In this document: positions 17,986-33,700 of the stretch, in pieces
How the letters are laid out: the number at the start of each line of letters is the position of its first letter
Numbering within the stretch: position 1 is the first letter of the stretch
Source of the DNA: Theobroma cacao
Taxonomy: Eukaryota > Streptophyta > Magnoliopsida > Malvales > Malvaceae
Assembly (NCBI RefSeq): GCF_000208745.1
Contig: NC_030853.1
Location: 541,948-605,947 of the forward strand
Length of the DNA stretch: 64,000 bases
Direction of reading: 5' to 3'
Notes under the pieces: generated by a model
Database searches by the model: none
What the model was told of the DNA's origin: nothing
The model's input: only the letters and a program-made list of their open reading frames with translations
Made by a program: the position numbers and the translations under genes

Positions 17986-19359
17986 TACCAAGAGAAAAGG
18001 AAAATCATCAATGTACTTTATCTATCTTTCTTTCTGGTTGAGCATCCACCTGTGTTGTTATATGTAATGATGGTATTAATAAGAGTTTGTTAAGAGAGGA
18101 ATAACGTTGGATTAATAAAACTTAAAAAAGATATTACTAGTTTTTAATGCTTATCCTTAAAAATAAAAGAAGTAGCAGCTTATCGAATTTACCTTGTCAG
18201 GGCCCAATTGTGGTCATTAGCTTGTCACAGGGAAGATCTTCTGGAGAGATAGCGAAAGAGAATGCAATGCCTTTGGAAGAAAGATTTTTAGAGTTTGGTA
18301 TCCTGTCAATGGCTTATCACAAGGAAGAGATCAGTCCTTGTATCACATGCCAAATCAATTGAATTTAGAAGCAAACCTTAAGCTTTTTTATTATTTGCTC
18401 AGTTCAAACCTTAAACTTAATCCACTTGGATTGTAATTTCCAATACCAATGTGTTGTTCTTTGTAATCTAATTGTTACAGTCATGACTTTTACTATATCT
18501 CAAAAGCAGAGAGAAGCTTGGAGAGAACTAGTGAAGCTGATTTGCAAAACAGGGTATCCATTCACAGTACATGATAATCACACAGTGATCATATATATGA
18601 CAAGATATTAGAGTGTATAACACCTGTGACAACCGCTTAACAAGTGTTCAAATAAGATGAAAACAACACAGCATTATACTATCCTAACATCAGAGATATT
18701 GACAACAAGAAAGCATACTAAGCACTAATTATATTGTCAAAATGCTTGCACGTGTCCATGCTGGTGTTATTCTCTAACACTAATGACCCAAAACCCAAAT
18801 CCTGGCTGCTATTTCTTTAATAAGCAAAATTTACAATGTTGTCAGCTTGTTCTCACTATAATGTTAATTAAAAATTTACCTGTAAGAGACATTAAAGATT
18901 AAAATAATTTCATTAAGGATTAGGTAGGTGGTGCTACTTCAATGATTTTATACTTTTTGCTACGAGGCTGGGACGAAAGGTCAAATGATGGTCTCCAAAT
19001 TCGATCCAGTTTCGATGGCAACCTAGGAATGGTCATATGATGAAAGGTGTCTGCACAATGAACCTGGACAGAGAATCAATGCTTATAAATTGTTTGAATG
19101 AAAACGGAAACTATAAGATTCTAAGGTTTTGGCATCAGCCATTGCATTAGCCATAATAAACAAATTAAGGACATTAAACTATAGAATTTAACAATCTTAT
19201 ATGTTCTCATTAGGTGTCCAAATCCATCCTCTGCAGCCAAAGTGATTGAGGCTCATTCGTAATGCTATAAATACTTGCAGTCTTATCATTTATCAAACAA
19301 CAAAGAAGAAAGTAAGTATTGATACAGCAAAGAAAGAACAAAACGTTGCTTTTGAAAAA
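17986..19359. other. Reductase spacer 3-4 (copy of spacer 1-2)
   Basis: Repeat of 10508-11881 with a cluster of three substitutions near 18950-18980 and one near 19227. No gene seen. It includes the TATA box of gene 4 at 19266-19273. Confidence 0.65.
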
Positions 19360-22683
<3,324 letters not shown>

Positions 22684-22950
22684 ATAGAATGAATACGGAA
22701 TATGTATAATATTATCGAAGTTAAACTTATTATAGAAATTTCTTGAAACGTATGAATTAACCCTTTTTCCTATATATTAAATCAAATCATAATATTCAAG
22801 TAGTCATCCGAATAATATAAATTCTAACTAGAATTCCTTTGTAATTATTGAATTCCTTTATATTATATGCATACCAGTCCAAAATCTTTACAAAAACTCA
22901 ATATAGAAAAACAAATTCCTCCCATAGTTGACTCTAAACGTATACAATAT
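22684..22950. other. 3' flank of reductase gene 5
   Basis: AT-rich, no gene. It passes into the presumed LTR of the copia relic somewhere between about 22920 and 23000. Confidence 0.5.
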
Positions 22951-24175
22951 GACCCTACCTAGAGAACAGAACAATCAACATTTACCTCAAACAAAAATGT
23001 AACATTTGCTGTGTTTATGAGAGTCTTTCAGGTATACACTGAGTGCAAAGCAGTTAATATGTATGCAGCAAAGGGAAAACCCAAAAAAAAAAACTATGCT
23101 GTAACAAAAGTTATTTGACAAAAAGAAGCTGCAACAATGTGAGTTGTGCAACTAATAATTATTAGCATTCTGATATATATTACAAACTTGCTAAACAAGC
23201 TGTGAACAGTGATAACACAATTGATTACTAGCTAAAACATCACTTAGTCAGTTACTAGGGGCATAAGCATCATAATTTTGACAGTGAAGTAGTTGCTATC
23301 ACAGCACAAAACATCTTGGTAGAAACCATTGGTTGATAGCAAGCACTATGCAGGTCTTCAATACAAGTCTTAATTCAACACTCCTTCTTAGGACTTGCTT
23401 TGCAGACCCTTAACTTCAATCTAAGGTCTTCAAACCTCTGCTTTGGCAATGATTTAGTGAAAATATCAGCAACTTGATTTTTGGAGCTACAGTAGTTACA
23501 TTTAACTTCACCATTACTTTCTGCGTCATGTATAGCATGGAACTTGACTTTAATGTGTTTTGTTCTGCCATGGTTAATAGGATTTTAAGCAATAGAAATG
23601 GCACTCTTTTTATCCAAAATAACTCAGTGGCTCCTTTTTGTTCAATCTTCAGATCTTGAATCAATTTTCTGAGCCATATTGCTTGATTTATGATAGCTGT
23701 AGCAACAATATATTCTATTTCAGCTATTGATTGAGCCACAACATCTTGCTTCCTGGAATTCCAGCTGAAAGCAGGATTCCTAAGGGGAAAACATAACCTG
23801 AAGTGCTTTTACAATCGGTAGAGTCCCCTGCATAATCACTACCACTAAAGCCATGTAGCTGGACTTCAAAAATTCTTTTGTAACTCAAACCAAAGTCTAA
23901 GATGCCTTTCAAATATCTTAAAATTCTTTTAACAGCCATGAAATGTTGAAATTGAAGGAGTTTGCATGAATCTTGAAAGGTAACTTATTGAGAACATAAT
24001 GTTTGGTCGAGTGCCACATGCATATAATAGACTCCCTATTAAACTCCTATATGATGAAGGCTCAGTAAACTCAGGAAGATCACCAACATCAGCTTTGTCA
24101 TTCACAACCACAAGACAATCAACAGATTTGCAACTCAACATATTAAACCTCTTGAGAATCTCAAAAATGTAATTT
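22950..24175 (-). mobile_element. Ty1/copia retrotransposon relic: RNase H end plus 3' LTR
   Basis: Read on the minus strand, three broken frames follow each other from about 24141 to 23416. First comes the end of the reverse transcriptase (EPSSYRSLIGSLLYACGTRP, SYLSRFMQTPS). Then KRILRYLKGILDFGLSYK and SGSDYAGDSTDCKSTSGYVF, the RNase H signature. Then QSIAEIEYIVATAIINQAIW. At least two frameshifts separate them. A purine tract (AAGAAGGAG, complement of 23381-23390) is followed by TGTTGAATTAAG at 23380, as at a copia polypurine tract and LTR start. The LTR should run to about 22950; its far end and target duplication were not found. The 5' part of the element is missing. Confidence 0.85.
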
Positions 24176-26712
24176 TTCTGAGAAAAAAAAAAAGATACCT
24201 TTTAATTGCTCCAAAAGTACTTTTAAATAGCCTCCAAAATACTTACTTCGAATCAAATCCGGAAAAAATTCTTAAAGAGATATCGTGCTGATGCCACGGC
24301 CTCCACTTTCTGGCGTCGCGGCTCCCAACTCCCGGATGCCTTGGCATCGCAGCCTTACGTCTCTAGCGTCACAACGCCCTACTTGTTACCCCATGTATGG
24401 CTGCCTCATCTTCTTGGTGCTGTCGCACCCATAATTCCGTGGCCGCAACGCCCAACTTGTTGATTTTTTACTTAGCTTCATTTTTATTCACCGTTTTGAA
24501 GCCTTTGGATCATGCACCTTCAAGAACAAACAAAAACAAGTTACTAACATAAAAAATATTACTTAAACAACATAAAATCTAACTAAATCAAACTACTTAA
24601 AACAATTAAAATTAAACTTAAAAGAAACAAGTAAAAAGTGACCATTTCAAATCTAAACTAAAGGATTTAGTCAATTTCAATGCTCAAAATGTGACAAAAT
24701 AACTCTATAAAGTAGAGTTATCATTCACTTATATCTTGGAGTAGCCGTGTAGGGAACTAATTAGGAAATTATACCCTTCTACTAATAAAATAGGAGGATG
24801 AGTGCCCTTTGATTTACTTGCAAGAAAAGAAAAGTCAAGCATGTATATGAGTAAAAAAAACACTTAGTTGCTAATAACTCTTTTATATAAAATTATCTTA
24901 TGCATATTTGGAACATAAAATTGAGCTAAGTCCTCTAATTTGAAGTCATCCATAGGTAATTTTATGCTTAGTAGTAGTAATTTAATTTATATCATGGCAT
25001 TCATCATTTATGCAATTTCAATGAATTTCTTGTTAAAATCCCTCATTTCAGCCTTTAACTAATTGATTTTCTGATATTGAAGGATGTGCAAAAAAACTTA
25101 GAACTTAAATGGCAAAAGGTGGTGTAAGTAGCTTAATAAAGGCCTCCGAACATGCTATAATGTTTTGAGCATAACTCAAGTTACAAAACTCCAATCGACA
25201 CAATTCTTAGACCTAAGGAAAGCTAGGAGGAAGAAATACAACTTTGATGTTTAGCACTTCACCCAATTCGGAGGGGATCGTGATAAAAAATGCAAAGGAA
25301 GTTGACTGACTGCATCATAATGTAATCAGTGTTGACAGAAGCTTGGGCACCTAGACGCCTAGCTCTTAGTGCCTAGCCGCCGATTGCACTGTCCAGCATG
25401 TTAAAACAAGTCACAAAATAGAATCTTGGGTGCCTAAGCGCTGACACGTAATTTTGCACATTTTTGGACATTCAATTTTACATCAAATGGCCATCAAAAA
25501 AGATATAAATACAATTATTTTTTAGAGCTGACGGAGAGCATCTTAAGGAGCAACAGAGGCAAAAAGGAGCTTTCCACAAGGAGAAAAGAAGAGAAAGAAT
25601 CTTGAAGAAAAACTTGCAAAGCTGCACCAAAAGAGTTTTCTCTCACTAACATTATTTTTCTCTCTCTAAAACTCCTTGTATAAATACTTAGTTTTGTTGA
25701 AATTTTATTATGGGCTGTTGAAATGTTAAGCTGAACTTTCTGTTCTAGGATTATGGTGGATATTAATGTACAGTTTGGATGCTTGATTAACTATTACTTG
25801 TTTTTATGAAATATTTAGTGTTTATTCAATCTGCACTTATTTCTCATTTTATTGACTAATCACCAATAGGATGTGTATGGGTTTTTAGATAATGCTTGAC
25901 AAAATTAATTTAAAAAGACCATGGTTTAGGTAATATATGATCATTACAATTATGAATTAATTTGTTAATAAGGTAGACATACACCTATTAACCATATATA
26001 GTTAATTTATAGGATTTATACTTAAGGAACTTAGCTTAATTAATTAGCTATAGACATATAGAGAATTAAATTAAGTTAGGCTATTGTACGATATCTCGAC
26101 GGAGGTAATTAGTTAATCTTAAGTCCAAATGAAGTATTAATTAAAGCCATAATTCTAGGTACTTCCCCATTGTTTTCCAACTCAATTTACTTGCAATTTT
26201 TTTAGCTTAGTTCACTAGTTTAGCCTTGTTACTTTAATTTTCATTTTCAATTAATTTCCAAACTAGATTTACTTAGATAAAATTAAATTGCCCAATTTTA
26301 GTAATTAGCAAGAATTTAGATACAACTCCCTGTTGAGACGATAACTCGTTTACTACTATATTGCTTATTGACCATGTGCACTTGCATGATGCTTTGCTAA
26401 TTTGATAAAGTTTTAAAGTAAATTGTCTTGATAAATTGCACCCGAGCATTTGACTAATTAATTAGTGTATGATCTTCTGTTTAAAGAGTAAGATTCGAAT
26501 CACCTTCACCAATTATTAAAAAATAAATTGTCTTGATAAATTAGCCTGAAGCAACAGTTGCCGCTGCTTTATACTTGGATTTAAGCCATATGTGCATCTT
26601 CATATATAGTTTTGTGAGATGGAAGAGGAATCTACAACTAGTAGCTAAAGTGCATTTTAAGGCGGTAAGTCTTCTAGTCTTCATCTTTTTTGGAGATAAT
26701 GATATAATTTAA
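24176..26712. other. Gene-poor repetitive region, probable degenerate retroelement pieces
   Basis: No coding gene. About 24280-24480 is a sharp GC-rich island in AT-rich surroundings with repeated words of the type GGCGTCGCGGC / GCATCGCAGCC / GTGGCCGCAACGCC. About 25330-25400 has GCCTAG words (CACCTAGACGCCTAGC, GTGCCTAGCCGCC). Near 26325-26390 CTCCCTGTTGAGACGATAAC and ACCATGTGCACTTGCATGA resemble sequence often seen around Ty3/gypsy LTRs. Family assignment is a guess. Confidence 0.4.
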
Positions 26713-27235
26713 TGGCATAATATATAAATAAGTCCCCAAATTATTTTAAAAAATTTAAATAAATTTTTATATTTTTATTGCATTCAATTAAGTTTTTATA
26801 TTTTTATTTTGAGCCAAATAAGTCCTTATACTTTTATTTTGAGTCAAATAAGTCATTATGACAAATGATTAACTTAATCAAAACGTCATTTGTTATTCTA
26901 TACCACATGACACTGATGTAAAATACTAAAATATCATAATTGATAATGATATGACAAGTTGACATATCATAATTGATTATGACATGGCATACTAATTTTG
27001 TATGATAACATGATAATGTGATATTTTTCACTCTCGACATCAATACCAAATCAATGCTATGTGGATATAAAATAATAAGTGTTATTTTTACAAATAACAA
27101 TTAGTCAATCATTAGTCAACAGGCTTGTTTGACTCAAAATAAAAGTATATGGACTTAATTAAATGAAATAAAAGAATAAGGAACTTATTTGAAAATTCTT
27201 GCACAATTTAGGGACCTATTTGAGTATTATGTCCA
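26713..27235. mobile_element. 523-bp non-autonomous DNA element with long terminal inverted repeats
   Basis: The left end TGGCATAATATATAAATAAG and the complement of the right end TGGACATAATACTCAAATAG pair. Pairing continues imperfectly for about 110-170 bases, including AAGTCC(C)CAAATT against AGGTCCCTAAATT and TTTTATTTTGAG on both sides. Direct ATTTAA words flank it (26707-26712 and 27236-27241), fitting a target-site duplication. There is no coding capacity. It could be a MITE or foldback element; the superfamily cannot be fixed from this copy. Confidence 0.75.
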
Positions 27236-28915
27236 ATTTAATTATATATCATCTTCACCATGAACATTCTTGTAGCTTTTTGATGATCAACCAGTACTGG
27301 TTGTAACTATTTTAGGGAAGAACAGGCCTAGAACTCTTGATATCCATAGAGTTCAACCGATCACTGGTTGATCAGTGCCTATATGAGTGTTTCGCCTATT
27401 TGATGATCAGAATTCCTACTTTAGAGTCGCTATCTTGATCGTAAGCATCTTGGATTCCTTGTTACTTTACTTCTTTCCCTCCTTGTTTTTCTCTGCTTAG
27501 CGTTTGGTTGGGGTTTATTCTTTCTTGTTGATCTGTAATTACTAGTTTTCCGTGCCACTTGTTCAAGATTAAATGTAAAAATGTATATTCAGCCTGAAAG
27601 AGAGAAAGAGATTCAGACTTAATTTTGGAATCATCTTAGTCAGATGAATAATCTCCAAGAAGCAAGAACAAGTTAACCTTTAGTTAGGGTTAGATTTTAA
27701 AGTAACTGAAAGCTCGAAAGGCCTAGTGCAGTCTGCCAAATTTACAAACATCTTTTGGTTCTTCGTTAGTCTCTCTTGATGGATCTGTTTTGGTGTGTGA
27801 TCCCCGACTATACATGATCCCTCCTACCAGGGACATGGAGTACTCTTTTCAACATGTTATTTGCATCTGTATTTCATGGAGTACGTACATCAAGATTCAA
27901 AAGCGAAGGAGAACTGATCAATTTCAAATTCCTGAACATCTGATTCTAGTAGAAGCTAATGAGGTCTAAGATCTTGCGTGTGGTCCTTAAATGGGAATCG
28001 ATTTTAACCATGAGGCCTAGATAGTGCCACATGCATGGTAAATATCAAGCTCCACTGAAACATGACAAGTTTCCAGGTCTTTGAACTTGGAAAACTTTAA
28101 TCACCAGCAAGGCCATGATGACAGGCAGCAGAATTTGCAGGCAATCACAGGCAAATTTAGAGAACAGTAATCTTGTATGTTATGATGATTCATATTTCAT
28201 AGTAAGTCTCTTTATATGTGCGTAAGTTTGTGTTTGTGGAAGGTTTTACAGTGTAATAAGCACTACTTTTAGCAATATAATCTGGGAAAGAAGTACTTAA
28301 AAAAGTTAGATCAAATGACTTTGATAAGAGTTTTTCCTTTTTCAATTTTTCAAATTTGCACAGCTTGTTCTTGAATTTGTTAATGGATTATTATGGCTTT
28401 TCCAGGTTTTACTCAATGAATAACGATTGACGATGTCCAAAGAAGTTATAATATAGATTAACAGGGTCAGAGACGATAATAACAGCAGAAGATGTGGCAA
28501 GGAGGTGATATTATCCGGACAGAAGGAGACATTAATCATCATCTCAAAAACAAAGAGCGCTACAAGGTAAGGGGTTTACATAATTTAGCTAGCTTTGGCA
28601 ATCACAAATACTAAGGAAATAATGCCTTTTATTTAGACGTTTACTTTATTATATTATACACTGGTGCACACATACTCCAAGAATTTGTTTTACTAGTACA
28701 AATTTAACAACTAGTACTCTAAGGAAATAACAAATACTTCCTTCTTATTGCTATTACAAGTCCTGGGATGATAAGCTAGAAAGTTTATCATACTCCTTTT
28801 GGATATATATATGTATGTATGTATGTATGTATGCTAGCATCCTTAAACTTTAATCAGAATGGAACACCTGTTTGACCACAGGAGAACTACACATATATAT
28901 GCTGGTGTTCAATGC
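27236..28915. other. Intergenic spacer / 3' flank of exonuclease-like gene
   Basis: No gene recognised. It contains a perfect 16-bp palindrome at 27288-27303 (CAACCAGTACTGGTTG) and, near 27357-27377, a second motif with the same core (CGATCACTGGTTGATCAGTG). A (TATG)n run lies at 28810-28833. The last part should be the 3' UTR of the minus-strand exonuclease-like gene. Confidence 0.5.
28810..28833. repeat. (TATG)n microsatellite
   Basis: Short tetranucleotide run, about five units, preceded by ATATAT. Confidence 0.9.
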
Positions 28916-30712
28916 TCATTCAGAGTCCAAACACCAACAGTAGTAGTCAGACCTTGAGGTAGCCAGCATTTCTTCTGGGGACATCCTCTCGAGCTCACTT
29001 TGCCTCCATGATGCAAAGTTGTTTCGGTTTTGAGGGTCAGAAGCCAGTGGATAGTTTTCTCTCCTATGAGCTTGATTCCTCATCCTCATGTAAAGCCTCA
29101 TTGTGGCAACGCAGTCCTCATAAGGGTCTTGAATGCCGGTTTGGATGTCATACCTGAATGTAGAAGTTGCATCATTGAATAATTATCGACAGATATGATC
29201 ATGAGGAAATTAAATAGATATTGTGTATAGACGCTTACCCCAGGTATGCTTGGGTTAAGTACTTGAGTGAGTTGCTAAGTTTGCTTGTTTTCATTAACGG
29301 AGGATATTTTGCAGTATCCCTGTAGGCACATAAACTTATACCATATTAATTGTATTTTCCACATGAATTTCATCATTGAGCTGTGTCTCTAGAAGTAGAA
29401 TATATAGGGAAAAGATGAATGTGCAATGTAGACTATAAAATAATTGCAGCAGCACCTGTTCCTTTTGAATGTATGCTAGCATCCTTAAACTTTACCTTAT
29501 CATGATTGCTGGGTATTCTACTTGGAGACGGTCAAGGTCATGATCAAGACCATGACCCACGAGAATCCTGGCTTTTCCACCTTTAGGTGATCGAATTTTC
29601 CACATTGGTTCTCCATTGAAAAGGAAGTCTTGAATCCTTCTTTGCACTTGTCTCAATGGCGTTGCATCTCTCAAATATTCTGGTCGAATGCCTGTGGTTT
29701 CATACCTGAAAGTAGTTGAAGAAAACCTAATTGGTTTGTTTGATTCCATTTGTTGGAATTCTCAGAATTCGCATATTGGCATAGTCATATTCTCATTTTA
29801 ATTAATCGTACCTGTAGTTTGTAACTGGAATTGGTGGTTTGACATAAGTATGGTAGATCATATTCTCATTTTCATCAATGATGCAAACCCTTGCACAAAG
29901 ATCTAATGAGCCGTCACTGCCAGCACCAACCATTTTGCAAGCTAGTGCAACTACTTGCGGGCCTCTTGAAAAACCATTGTCGATTGTCAAGCTATCACGA
30001 AGACCTAAGTTAGCCAGACGAGCCGCTATTCCCTACAAGGAGATATCATGTATAAATTTCAGTGTAAACTTAATTTGCGAATAGGGGGAAGGAATTATAG
30101 TTGAAATATGTAGTTTTAATTTCAAGCTAAGGGTTCATACATAATTTACGCCCGAGAGCTGGCATCTGTCTTGATGGATCCTAAGAGCATATGGGCTATC
30201 CAGAATGGCTAAGCAGAATTTGCATCCTCGGATGTTGAACAAATTCTTGCACTCTTGTTTCGGCAATGGACCTATTTGGAACAAAATAGTACTCAAGAGT
30301 CAAGAGTCCGTTCTCAGAAAACCTTTGGATTAACAAGACCTATGGATGTGCTAATATTTATTACTTACCTATAAGATGTTCCCTTAGCGATTCAAACGAC
30401 CTGCAGTGTTTCTTACACACTCCGCAAGTAGGTTCATGAACTGAATGATATGTAGTTCTCATGTGGTCGACCAGGTGCTCCATTCTGATGAACTGTCTGA
30501 AGCATGCCGCGCATTTGTTCCTGCAGCTCGAATAATTTGATCAATTTAGCATTAAAATCATTTGTGCTATAGTATTTATCTACAAAGTGCTTTCTGTTTG
30601 TTGCTTATATACATATGTTCGTGTGATTTTATGTGTGCATGCCTGTTTGTGTTTGCATGTTTGTGTGAGCAGGTAAGAAGAGAGAATACCGCATGCTTTC
30701 TGAAGACTCCAT
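28916..30712 (-). CDS. C2H2 zinc-finger / RNA exonuclease 4-like protein with degenerate active site
   Basis: Minus-strand gene of seven exons: 30712-30690, 30520-30369, 30271-30150, 30032-29812, 29705-29496, 29319-29239, 29153-28916; 348 residues, all phases agree. The N-terminus has three Cys/His units: CAACFRQFIRMEHLVDHM, CGVCKKHCRSFESLREHL and CKFCLAILDSPYALRIHQDRC. The C-terminal two thirds have the REX4/AEN-like DEDD exonuclease fold (DGSLDLCARVCIIDE, VKPPIPVTNYRYETTGIRP, ILVGHGLDHDLDRL, DPYEDCVATMRLYMRMRNQ). The first catalytic motif, normally LDCEMVG, reads LACKMVG: both metal-binding acids are gone. The Asp of HDLD and of YEDC remain; the usual His of the third motif seems to be Gln. 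So it is probably a nucleic-acid-binding pseudoenzyme. Start: first ATG of the leader (MESSESMR). Confidence 0.88.
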
Positions 30713-33700
30713 CTTGTTATGATGAGCGTCGAAAATTTAGCGTGTGTTACTTTAGAAGGACCTGAGGAAAGAAGAGGGAATAGGGGAGGGTATTTATATC
30801 AGTTAAGGAAGAAATTTGTGTCCCACTTGAGCCTAAGGATGATTCCTTGAGGAAAATTACTTGAATTTTGAAGCTCTATCTCTGCACCAGAACATTCGTA
30901 GTAATCCAGATGCTTGGAGCCCCACTGATCAACTAGAATATTTCACTCTTTGTCTCCTCCATCCCTCCCTTGCTTTTTATATGTGTGCATGTGTATGTGA
31001 GAGTTTACACATGAACGTGCGCAAGCCCGTGCGCATGGTTAGCTTTACTTAATGCGCTAAACAACATGTTAACTATTCTTTTTGTAGTATAAATTGATCA
31101 GAGGCCTACACTTTTAGTCATCAGTTTGATACTGAATTTCCTTCTTTATAGAGGTTTTTTGTGGTGCATTTAACACAAGACTGGTGCAAGTGATGAACAC
31201 GAGCTACTTTGGTCGTATTTCTTTAAGAAGTCGTGTGACTTAAGGCACTATTCACTAATGCAAACAATGTCCATGGCTTACTTTTTCCATGAAGATTTGG
31301 TCAAAGATTGCGTTGTTTCCATCGTTTGCTTTTCTATCACAAACGTAGGAAGTTCACAAACTCCCGAATTTGAATGCGGATGGAGAAAAGGCAAAACCCA
31401 AGTTGGCTGACAAGACAAAAGGATAAAATTGGCCAGCATAAAATGGGGGGTAAGTTCGTGATCAAGTTTAATCTCCTTTTACTTTCGGCGAAGGCAGGGA
31501 TAAGGTCTTTTTCAAGCTGGAAAATGCCATAGCTTATCTCTTTTGTCTTGCACTGTGAAGGAAAAAAGGGCAAGACCAAGTTGGCTGACATGACAAAAAC
31601 TGTCCAGCAAAAGCAAATGCCAATGGGTAATGGGCTTTAGAGACTCATGGTAAAACCCTCATAGTTATTCAAGTTTAAGCCCCTTTACTTTCGGCGAAGG
31701 CAGATAAGGTTGTTTGCATCAGCTTAAGCACAATTACTTACTTCTCCTTCAAAGAAAGAAAGAGGTTTGACTTTAAGAAAAACAAAACATGGGGAATTTC
31801 AGCAAAGAGTCACTTTTGACTCTAAAGGGACCCTGGTGGAGATTCCCTCCATGTTGCTTTTGAAGAATATACCCAACAGAAAAGTTGTAAGTGAAAGAGC
31901 ACTTTTTTTTCCCTTAATGATTCTGGTCCATACAAGCCCATTTCCATCATTCCCATAAACGTCTCTATATTCACAAGTCAAACAGAACCCACCCCAGGGA
32001 TTGCCCTCCCTTTGACGAAGATAACTGGCTTTTTCTCAATCACAGCTTCCCCATTGACACTTTTACATAGTTTAGCATTTGATAAAATTTTTCCAAATCA
32101 ACTAAGATGTGTATGTTCCTACTCCTGTTGAAAATTATATATGGGAATTGCCATAAATTCAATTTCTTTATCCTCTGATAACTCTTACTTACATAGATTA
32201 TTGGAGCAGCTTGTGCATTAAATTTCTGTGTGTATATGATGGTTTTTAATCACTTACATGCATGTTGGAATGCCCTTAGGCATGCTATAAAAAGGGGCAG
32301 CTGTAACCTGTTGGCAAACTTGGGCTCTAATCACAACTTGCTTTTTAGTAAGAAAAATTAACTGCGATATGTTTTGTCTTTCTTTATTTATATCGATCTA
32401 TTTGATATAATATTTTTAAAAAAAATAAAAAGATGAGACATCTCGATTCCTTTTTTATTAATATTTGATTTAAAAATGTCGATCGCCTAGACATCGATCA
32501 TGTTAAAAGTTCTTTAACTTAATGCCTGACCTACATTGGCAATTATTCTAAAATCATTGGTGAAAACATTGTTGGGTATGGGAATCTGATGATATATAAA
32601 TGGGGGTACCCTTCAACTTAAAACTGCACATGTACAGTGGATGAAGAAATGGTCCATATGCACCCTGCTGACTGTAACCCTCATATAGAACCTGCACAGC
32701 TTGGTTCACTACAGAAAAAGCTTATTTTTGACTAGTTTCAAAGGAGGTGAAGGAATTAATGTCATTGAGGGGGCCAGTCTGTGGCCAAACTTTTTGGCAT
32801 TTTGAACCACACATATGTTATATCCCCTTAATTTTCAGTGAATCAATAAAAGTCAAAATTGAAAAGAAAGAAAAGAGATCAGAACCTTTCAAAAAGGTCC
32901 AAAAAAATAAATAAAGTTGCCCCTTTGACCTAACCGGGGGATCAGATCCTCTCTCCCTCTTACTTCACTAAAGCTCCATTCCATTCCATTCCATCTCATC
33001 TCCAGTTCATCCCCTCACTTTCACAACAAACTTACTCTAGAAAAAAGTCATTACAATAAAATTCCTTCTTTGAAAAAATTACCACACAAGTTAGATTCGA
33101 ATGCTGAGTTGTGATACCTGTTGGTGCTGAGCTTTGAAATGATACCAAGGTACTTTCTTGATGCTAGGGTTGGATGGCCTGGGTTTCTGTTTGAGTTTGG
33201 AAGCTCTTGTCGTCAGCTGATATCTGTGGGACTGGATGCTGCTGTTACTGCACTGTGGTCGCGTCTTACTAAGTGTGGGATCACACTCTAGTGAATCAAG
33301 CTTTGAGATACTTGTCTATATGTTAATTTGAGGACAGTGCTAAGCTGGTCTTTGCGTAACTAGGAATGTTGAGTGTCGGGTTTTATAGTCTTCTTTAATC
33401 TGGTGTCATGATTTTCACCTCATTAAGAGATATGGTGGGTCTTGATTTATAAATAAGAATCTTTTTTCACTTAATAGATATATCTTTTAAATTGAAAATG
33501 TGATAATTTTCTATTTTCTAAACCCTGATTTATAAGATAATTTTTCTTAATTTTTATTCGTGTAATCCTATGTACCAACTAGCTAGCTAGAAAGTCAGTT
33601 TTCTCCCAAAATAAATAAAAAGTTACTATCAGTCACTAAATTAAGGCTTGTTTGACTGTTAACAAGGTTTCTTGAGAAGATTATTAACGAGATTAATTTA

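Noticed and set aside
27288..27303. 16-bp perfect palindrome CAACCAGTACTGGTTG as a binding site
   Set aside because: It stands alone more than 1.5 kb from the nearest gene end with no promoter context; not supported as regulatory.
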